From NCBI GenBank assembly GCA_034670145.1, contig JAXMOA010000006.1, forward strand, positions 1 through 64,000: DNA of 64,000 nucleotides. Direction: 5' to 3'. Below the pieces are notes generated by a model. It searched no databases. It worked only from the letters and a program-made list of their open reading frames with translations, and had not been told where the DNA came from. The position numbers were made by a program, and so were the translations under genes. Source of the stretch: HXMU1420-2 sp034670145. Its GTDB lineage: Bacteria > Pseudomonadota > Alphaproteobacteria > Rhodobacterales > Rhodobacteraceae. The first letter of the stretch is position 1, and each line of letters opens with the position of its first letter. Of this stretch, positions 59,772-64,000 are shown one piece after another.

Positions 59772-60826
59772 GCCGTTAAACCCGGAGGTGGTGAACCCCT
59801 GCCTGAAAATAGCCCGATAACCTTGAACAGACTTCCCATTTCCTCCGGGTGCGTCAACCGGCGATGTTCAGAGATGATAGCCTCCAACGCGGCCCCCTGT
59901 TTGCCACGCGCCAGTGTTTGTGCCCTGGCACTGATCCCTAAACGCTCCAGGAACGCGCCCTGAGTGGTCATGGCTGTATGGGCACAAGGGGCCGCCATCG
60001 CAATGGCTTCAAAGTCCACATGAGCCGTCAGGTCCGATCTACCCGGTTCGGCCAATGGATCCACCGCCGAATGTTGGCGCAACGCCTGAAATGTATCCCC
60101 CAATGACCGCCAGTCGCCATAGTCGATGATCAAGGCACCACCACCAAATTCAGCGATTCTCTTTCCCAGCTCTGCGCAAATTGGACCTGCCGCAGGACAA
60201 TGCTCGACCAGGTCGCCGTCCTTTGTGTCCAATAGCCGCTCCGCCAAAACCGGCTGTGGCTGCCTTTGGCCTCTGACAAAGCTCAACCGGCCATCAACCA
60301 GCCCAACCCGCTTTTCGCGCCACCCTGGCCCGTCCCTCAAAAACTGTCGGATCGGCAGGGCGTCAAAAAACTCATTGGCGACCAGGAAAAGCGGCTGATG
60401 CGGCAGATCCATCACAGACTCCACCCAACGCGGATCAAACCCCTGCAACGCATCCGCCTGACGGGACCGCAAAGTGGGGGATGCTTCCACCAAAACGATC
60501 TCAGCCGCATCAACAAATCCGGGGACGGCCTGAGACGCCCGCAGCAAATCCGCCATCAGCGTCCCTCGACCGGGGCCCAGTTCCGCCAATGTAAATCGGT
60601 CTGGGCGGCCTTGGTCCAACCAACATTGGGCCAATGACAATCCAATCAGCTCGCCAAACATCTGGCTGATCTCCGGGGCTGTCACAAAGTCCCCGTCGCG
60701 TCCAAAGGGATCACGCGTCGTGTAATACCCAAATTGCGGGTGCAATAGGCAATCGGCCATGTACTCGGCAACGCTGATTGGCCCATTCGTTCGAATCTGA
60801 GCACTCAGAAGATCAGCCAAAGTCAT
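59768..60826 (-). CDS. MidA/NDUFAF7-like SAM-dependent methyltransferase
   Basis: The 352-residue protein has GPISVAEYMADCLLHPQFGYYTTRDPFGRDGDFVTAPEISQ-type start and SAM motif LAELGPGRGTLMADLL, then LFLVANEFFDALPIRQF. NDUFAF7 methylates an arginine in complex I subunit NDUFS2; a similar role on NuoD is likely. It lies between lgt and pgeF. Confidence 0.92.
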   Translation of the reverse strand: MTLADLLSAQIRTNGPISVAEYMADCLLHPQFGYYTTRDPFGRDGDFVTAPEISQMFGELIGLSLAQCWLDQGRPDRFTLAELGPGRGTLMADLLRASQAVPGFVDAAEIVLVEASPTLRSRQADALQGFDPRWVESVMDLPHQPLFLVANEFFDALPIRQFLRDGPGWREKRVGLVDGRLSFVRGQRQPQPVLAERLLDTKDGDLVEHCPAAGPICAELGKRIAEFGGGALIIDYGDWRSLGDTFQALRQHSAVDPLAEPGRSDLTAHVDFEAIAMAAPCAHTAMTTQGAFLERLGISARAQTLARGKQGAALEAIISEHRRLTHPEEMGSLFKVIGLFSGRGSPPPGLTA

Positions 60827-60833
60827 CGGAGGT

Positions 60834-61715
60834 TCACTTTTTCGCTCGCCAAATCAGCCAAACGCCCAAACCAATCATCGGCACTGACAGGATTTGCCCC
60901 ATGCTCAGCCCATAACCGTCCAGATGCCATATCAAACCCAGCGGATTGCCGTCCGTTACAAATTGGGCATCAGGCTGGCGGAAAAATTCAATCACGAACC
61001 GCGCCATCCCATAGCCTGCAAAAAAGACGCCGGTGACCAGCCCGGGTCTGCCAAAGCCTTGCCGCTTGTACACCAGCACCAACAGCAAAAGGCCCAACAA
61101 CAGCCCTTCCAATCCGGCTTCGTACAACTGGGATGGGTGTCTCGCACACAGACCTTCAACCACGCCTTGGCATGTCTGCGCGGCGCTTCCAGGAAAAACC
61201 ACGCCCCACGGCGCATCTGTTTGACGCCCCCACAGCTCTGCATTCACGAAATTCGCCAACCGCCCCAGCAACAGACCCGGCGGCACTGTATGGGCAATGA
61301 GGTCGGCAGAACTCAGGATCGGCATTTTGTGTCGCACAAAATAGATCCAGGCCGCGACAATCACACCAATCAGCCCACCATGAAAGGCCATGCCGCCTTC
61401 CCAGATCCTGAGGATTTCGCCGGGATGCTGCAAATAGAAGGCAGGCTGATAAAACAGCACATATCCCAACCGTCCACCAAGGATGACGCCAAGGATGATC
61501 CAGGTCAGCAGATCCTCGACCTGCGCAGGCTTCATCGGCGGACCTTGCTCGGACCAAAGCGCTGGGCGCCGCACCGCGACAACGGCCATTCGCCAGGCAA
61601 TCAACAATCCGGCGATGTAAGCCAGCGCATACCAGCGCAGGGCAAAGTTGAACCCAAGGACCTCGAATGCCCAGAGCTCCGGCGAAAGGTTCGGAAAAGG
61701 GATCGCAGCATACAT
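60834..61715 (-). CDS. lgt: Prolipoprotein diacylglyceryl transferase
   Basis: The 293-residue membrane protein has GGMAFHGGLIGV (with the essential histidine), the Lgt signature GRLANFVNAELWGRQTDAPWGV and HPSQLYEAGLEG. It transfers diacylglycerol to the lipobox cysteine. The Met at 61715 gives a normal N-terminus (MYAAIPFPNLSP). Seven bases upstream of midA; all three genes are cotranscribed. Confidence 0.95.
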   Translation of the reverse strand: MYAAIPFPNLSPELWAFEVLGFNFALRWYALAYIAGLLIAWRMAVVAVRRPALWSEQGPPMKPAQVEDLLTWIILGVILGGRLGYVLFYQPAFYLQHPGEILRIWEGGMAFHGGLIGVIVAAWIYFVRHKMPILSSADLIAHTVPPGLLLGRLANFVNAELWGRQTDAPWGVVFPGSAAQTCQGVVEGLCARHPSQLYEAGLEGLLLGLLLLVLVYKRQGFGRPGLVTGVFFAGYGMARFVIEFFRQPDAQFVTDGNPLGLIWHLDGYGLSMGQILSVPMIGLGVWLIWRAKK

Positions 61716-61805
61716 GATCGGCTCAATCCAGCCGTTTGCGCACAAAGTCAACCTTGCCTGTCGCCAGCGTGGCTCCCATATAGCTGTCAACGTGCAAAGG
61801 AATGA

Positions 61806-62060
61806 ATGATGCAGACTCGAAACAAGATTATGGACGATATTTCACAATTGATGACCAACGCCATGGGAGTCGCACAGGGAGCCAAGGACGAGGCTGAAAC
61901 GGCGATGAAGTCCATGTTGGATCGGTGGCTCGCGGATCGGGATTTGGTGACGCGCGAAGAATTCGACGCTGTGCGGGCAATGGCTCAGAAGGCACGAGAA
62001 GAAAACGCTGCGCTTGCCGCGCGCATCGCCGCGCTTGAGGCGTCTCAGTCGGACAAATAA
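61806..62060 (+). CDS. ubiK: UbiK/BMFP accessory factor
   Basis: The 84-residue helical protein has DRDLVTREEFDAVRAMAQKAREENAALAARIAALE, the BMFP-domain pattern with a C-terminal coiled coil. UbiK aids ubiquinone synthesis under air by binding UbiJ and lipids. Two ATG codons (61806, 61809) are equivalent. It is divergent from lgt. Confidence 0.85.
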   Translation: MMQTRNKIMDDISQLMTNAMGVAQGAKDEAETAMKSMLDRWLADRDLVTREEFDAVRAMAQKAREENAALAARIAALEASQSDK

Positions 62061-62085
62061 CTCGGTTACCTGACGCACCCAAAAA

Positions 62086-62106
62086 CGAAAATTCTGCGAA
62101 TTTTCG
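62086..62106. repeat. Dispersed palindrome, copy 2
   Basis: CGAAAATTC-TGC-GAATTTTCG, with 9-bp arms, matches the copy at 55809-55828. It begins 25 bases after the ubiK stop, the same distance at which the other copy follows trxB. Confidence 0.7.
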
Positions 62107-62366
62107 GGCCCGGTAATCTGCGCGGTTGTTTTCCTGTGCAGGTCGAGATGGCTACAAATTTTGCAGGCCGCCCGACGATTTGGGGTGGTCTTAGGCATGA
62201 TATACAACTTATTGCGGCTGTGCCCTAAATAGGGGGTTGCCAGATTCAATCTGACCGCCCACCATATCTGGTATAGGTCCGGGGGATCGCCCCGGCTTAT
62301 AGAGCAGTCAGCTAGCGATTGGGGCGCAAAACAGACTCCACCGCTAGACAGCAGAGAGGTGGCGTC
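62107..62366. other. Gap upstream of the YbjN gene
   Basis: No gene seen. A CCGGGG/CCCCGG repeat lies near 62278-62298, and the rest is presumed promoter DNA for ybjN-proC. I found no convincing -35/-10 pair. Confidence 0.35.
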
Positions 62367-62867
62367 ATGGCCCTTTCCGAGCAATATCTGGGTGACGAAA
62401 TTCATCCCATCGATATCGTCGAGCACATTGCAGAGCTTCACGAATGGGATTTTGATCGCATGGGCGACGATCAAATTGCCATGGCCGTCGAAGGCCAATG
62501 GCGGACCTATTCGATCACTTTGGCGTGGTCCGGCTATGACGAAACTCTGCGCATGGTTTGCACGTTCGAGATGGAGCCGCCGCAAGACCAGCTTCCTGGT
62601 CTCTATGAATTGCTGAATTTGATGAACGATCAGTGCTGGGCCGGGGCCTTTACCTATTGGGCCGAGCAGAAACTGATGGTGTATCGGTATGGCCTTGTCC
62701 TGGCCGGTGGTCAGGTGGCCAGCCCGGATCAGATTGATACGATGATCTCTGCGGCGGTGCTCAGCGCCGAGCGATACTATCCGGCAATTCAGTTGCAAGT
62801 CTGGGGTGACCGGACACCCGCGCAAGCCATCGAAGCGGCCATTGCAGAGGCCTATGGTCGGGCGTAA
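62367..62867 (+). CDS. YbjN-domain protein
   Basis: The ATG at 62367, after a GAGAGGTGG site, gives 166 residues: IDIVEHIAELHEWDFDR, then EGQWRTYSITLAWSGYDETLRMVC and LPGLYELLNLMNDQCWAGAF. YbjN proteins have a T3S-chaperone-like fold and broad stress-related roles of unclear mechanism. proC follows after 36 bases. Confidence 0.88.
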   Translation: MALSEQYLGDEIHPIDIVEHIAELHEWDFDRMGDDQIAMAVEGQWRTYSITLAWSGYDETLRMVCTFEMEPPQDQLPGLYELLNLMNDQCWAGAFTYWAEQKLMVYRYGLVLAGGQVASPDQIDTMISAAVLSAERYYPAIQLQVWGDRTPAQAIEAAIAEAYGRA

Positions 62868-62903
62868 GAACAAGCTCTAAACCGTCTCAGCGGAGGGGCT
62901 TTC

Positions 62904-63719
62904 ATGGATATGGACACAATTGCGGACCGTGGCTTGGCGTTGTTGGGCTGTGGCAAGATGGGCGCAGCGATGCTGCAGGGCTGGCTGGCTGGTGGCCTGC
63001 CACCCGGTTCGGTTTGGGTCCAGGATCCGCAACCATCAGACTGGGTTATGGCCCAGGGCGTACATGTGAACGAGGGGCTGCCCGCGACCTGTGCCATCGC
63101 TCTGATTGCGGTAAAGCCGCAGATGATGACCGAAGCATTGCCATCGCTCAAGGCGATGGGCGGTGGCGAAACGCTGTTTGTTTCGGTCGCGGCCGGCACA
63201 CCGATTTCCTATTTCCAAGAGGTGCTTGGCGCCTCCTCTCCGGTTATTCGGGCTATGCCCAATACGCCTGCGGCGATAGGCCAGGGCATTACTGCGCTGG
63301 TCGGAAACGACAAGGCTACGGTCGCCCATATGGCTCTGGCCGAGGCATTGCTGTCCGCCGTCGGACAAACTGTCCGTCTTGAAAGCGAAGCACAGATGGA
63401 TGCGGTGACGGGTGTCAGCGGTTCGGGGCCGGCTTATGTGTTCCATCTGATCGAAACTCTGGCCGCAGCGGGTACTGCGCAGGGATTGCCGGCAGAGCTT
63501 GCTATGAAGTTGGCGAAGGCGACAGTCGCCGGTGCCGGAGCGCTTGCGCAGGCGGATGATGCGGACCCAAGCCAGCTACGTATCAATGTCACCAGCCCAA
63601 ACGGTACAACGCAAGCCGCGCTAGAGGTCTTGATGGACCCAGGCTCTGGTTTTCCCGACCTATTGACGCGCGCGGTCGCTGCTGCAACCAATCGATCCAA
63701 GGAGCTTTCGCGTGGCTGA
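62904..63719 (+). CDS. proC: Pyrroline-5-carboxylate reductase
   Basis: The 271-residue enzyme has the NAD(P) motif LALLGCGKMGAAMLQGWL, VRAMPNTPAAIGQG-type VIRAMPNTPAAIGQG and the catalytic-domain block VTGVSGSGPAYVFHLIETL. It makes proline from pyrroline-5-carboxylate. Its stop overlaps the following gene (GTGGCTGA). Confidence 0.95.
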   Translation: MDMDTIADRGLALLGCGKMGAAMLQGWLAGGLPPGSVWVQDPQPSDWVMAQGVHVNEGLPATCAIALIAVKPQMMTEALPSLKAMGGGETLFVSVAAGTPISYFQEVLGASSPVIRAMPNTPAAIGQGITALVGNDKATVAHMALAEALLSAVGQTVRLESEAQMDAVTGVSGSGPAYVFHLIETLAAAGTAQGLPAELAMKLAKATVAGAGALAQADDADPSQLRINVTSPNGTTQAALEVLMDPGSGFPDLLTRAVAAATNRSKELSRG

Positions 63720-64000
63720 AATAAACTTTGACGACTTTCTGTCGGTCGATATTCGCGTCGGTACCGTAGTGCGGGCCGAACCCTATCCTGAGGCCAGAAA
63801 GCCAGCAATTAAACTCTGGATCGATTTCGGGGGTGATATTGGCGAAAAACGCAGTTCCGCCCAGATCACGGCGCATTACACTCCGGAGACAGTTGTCGGA
63901 CGTCAAGTTGTGGCCGTGGTGAATTTCCCGCCGCGTCAGATAGGAAAATTCATGTCCGAGGTCCTGGTGCTAGGGGTGCCAGATGACAACAATGAGGTTG
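63712..64000 (+). CDS. CsaA-like tRNA-binding domain protein (3' end outside window)
   Basis: The visible 96 residues start at GTG 63712, after AAGGAG, with AEINFDDFLSVDIRVGTVVRAE, RSSAQITAHYTPETVVG and NFPPRQIGKFMSEVLVLG, the CsaA/Trbp111-type OB-fold. CsaA is an export-related chaperone or tRNA-binding protein. A full CsaA has about 110 residues, so only the end is missing. It overlaps proC by eight bases. Confidence 0.9.
   Translation, partial: MAEINFDDFLSVDIRVGTVVRAEPYPEARKPAIKLWIDFGGDIGEKRSSAQITAHYTPETVVGRQVVAVVNFPPRQIGKFMSEVLVLGVPDDNNEV

Noticed and set aside
1..64000. tRNA, rRNA, insertion sequences, CRISPR arrays, att sites
   Set aside because: No cloverleaf with the conserved T-arm, no transposase motif, no regularly spaced repeats and no rRNA-like stretch were found by eye.

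Overview
This window is a chromosomal segment of an alphaproteobacterium, most probably a member of the Roseobacter group (Rhodobacterales). The indications are protein-level: a C-terminal EF-Tu followed by an S10-spc-alpha ribosomal locus of alphaproteobacterial type (long C-minus S14, no rpmJ after secY, no rpsD in the alpha cluster, Cys4 zinc-type adenylate kinase), mitochondrial-like ATP12 and MidA/NDUFAF7 homologues, a BztABCD/Aap amino-acid transporter, DUF1127, DUF1150 and DUF2161 proteins, a fused Sat-CysC and a CIRCE-controlled groESL. I see no tRNA, rRNA, insertion sequence, prophage or CRISPR array.

Region 1 (1-18979) is the ribosomal locus: tuf (3' end), rpsJ-rplC-rplD-rplW, rplB-rpsS-rplV-rpsC-rplP, rpmC-rpsQ-rplN-rplX-rplE-rpsN-rpsH-rplF-rplR-rpsE-rpmD, rplO-secY-adk, rpsM-rpsK-rpoA-rplQ. 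Gene order is canonical but the locus is broken in three places by extra DNA: a roughly 0.7-kb gene-free gap with an intrinsic terminator between rplW and rplB; about 2.35 kb between rplP and rpmC holding a terminator, a SAM methyltransferase and a 2-oxoglutarate/Fe(II) oxygenase; and two DUF1127 genes with their own hairpins between rpmD and rplO. Several further inverted repeats lie between ribosomal genes.

Region 2 (19140-24721) is a tight block degQ-like/rarA/crcB/rluC-like/HAD phosphatase/ATP12, with ATGA overlaps at crcB/rluC and rluC/HAD. Region 3 (24926-29499) is the bztABCD ABC transporter, with a hairpin attenuator after the binding-protein gene. Region 4 (29732-37167) is metabolic: an oxalate-CoA-ligase-like enzyme and a ketopantoate-reductase-family enzyme, a MaoC hydratase and HAD-IIA hydrolase on the minus strand, an acyl-CoA dehydrogenase, a manganese-dependent pyrophosphatase and a DUF2161 protein. 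groESL with a CIRCE operator follows (37367-39589), then a small tandem ribbon-helix-helix-like protein.

Region 5 (40067-48002) holds agmatinase-like/GNAT/EamA transporter/lipase/PhnM-like genes, then purE-purK with a DUF465 gene (minus), then hsp20-DUF1150-phzF. Region 6 (48042-53859, minus) is a four-gene cluster GSCFA/SGNH-like/two GT10-like glycosyltransferases, downstream of sat-cysC. Region 7 (53995-58673) has a membrane redox-type adenylate cyclase, trxB with a divergent Lrp regulator, a Hint-domain protein lacking the usual cysteine, and a 49-residue protein gene with a strong ribosome binding site. Region 8 (59016-64000) has pgeF-midA-lgt on the minus strand and ubiK, ybjN-like, proC and the start of a CsaA-like gene on the plus strand.

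The most interesting items are the methyltransferase/oxygenase pair inside the ribosomal locus, the GSCFA/GT10 cluster, the cytochrome/ferredoxin-linked cyclase, the dispersed palindrome at 55809 and 62086, and the small protein at 58524-58673. No item here can be proven a new system from sequence alone.
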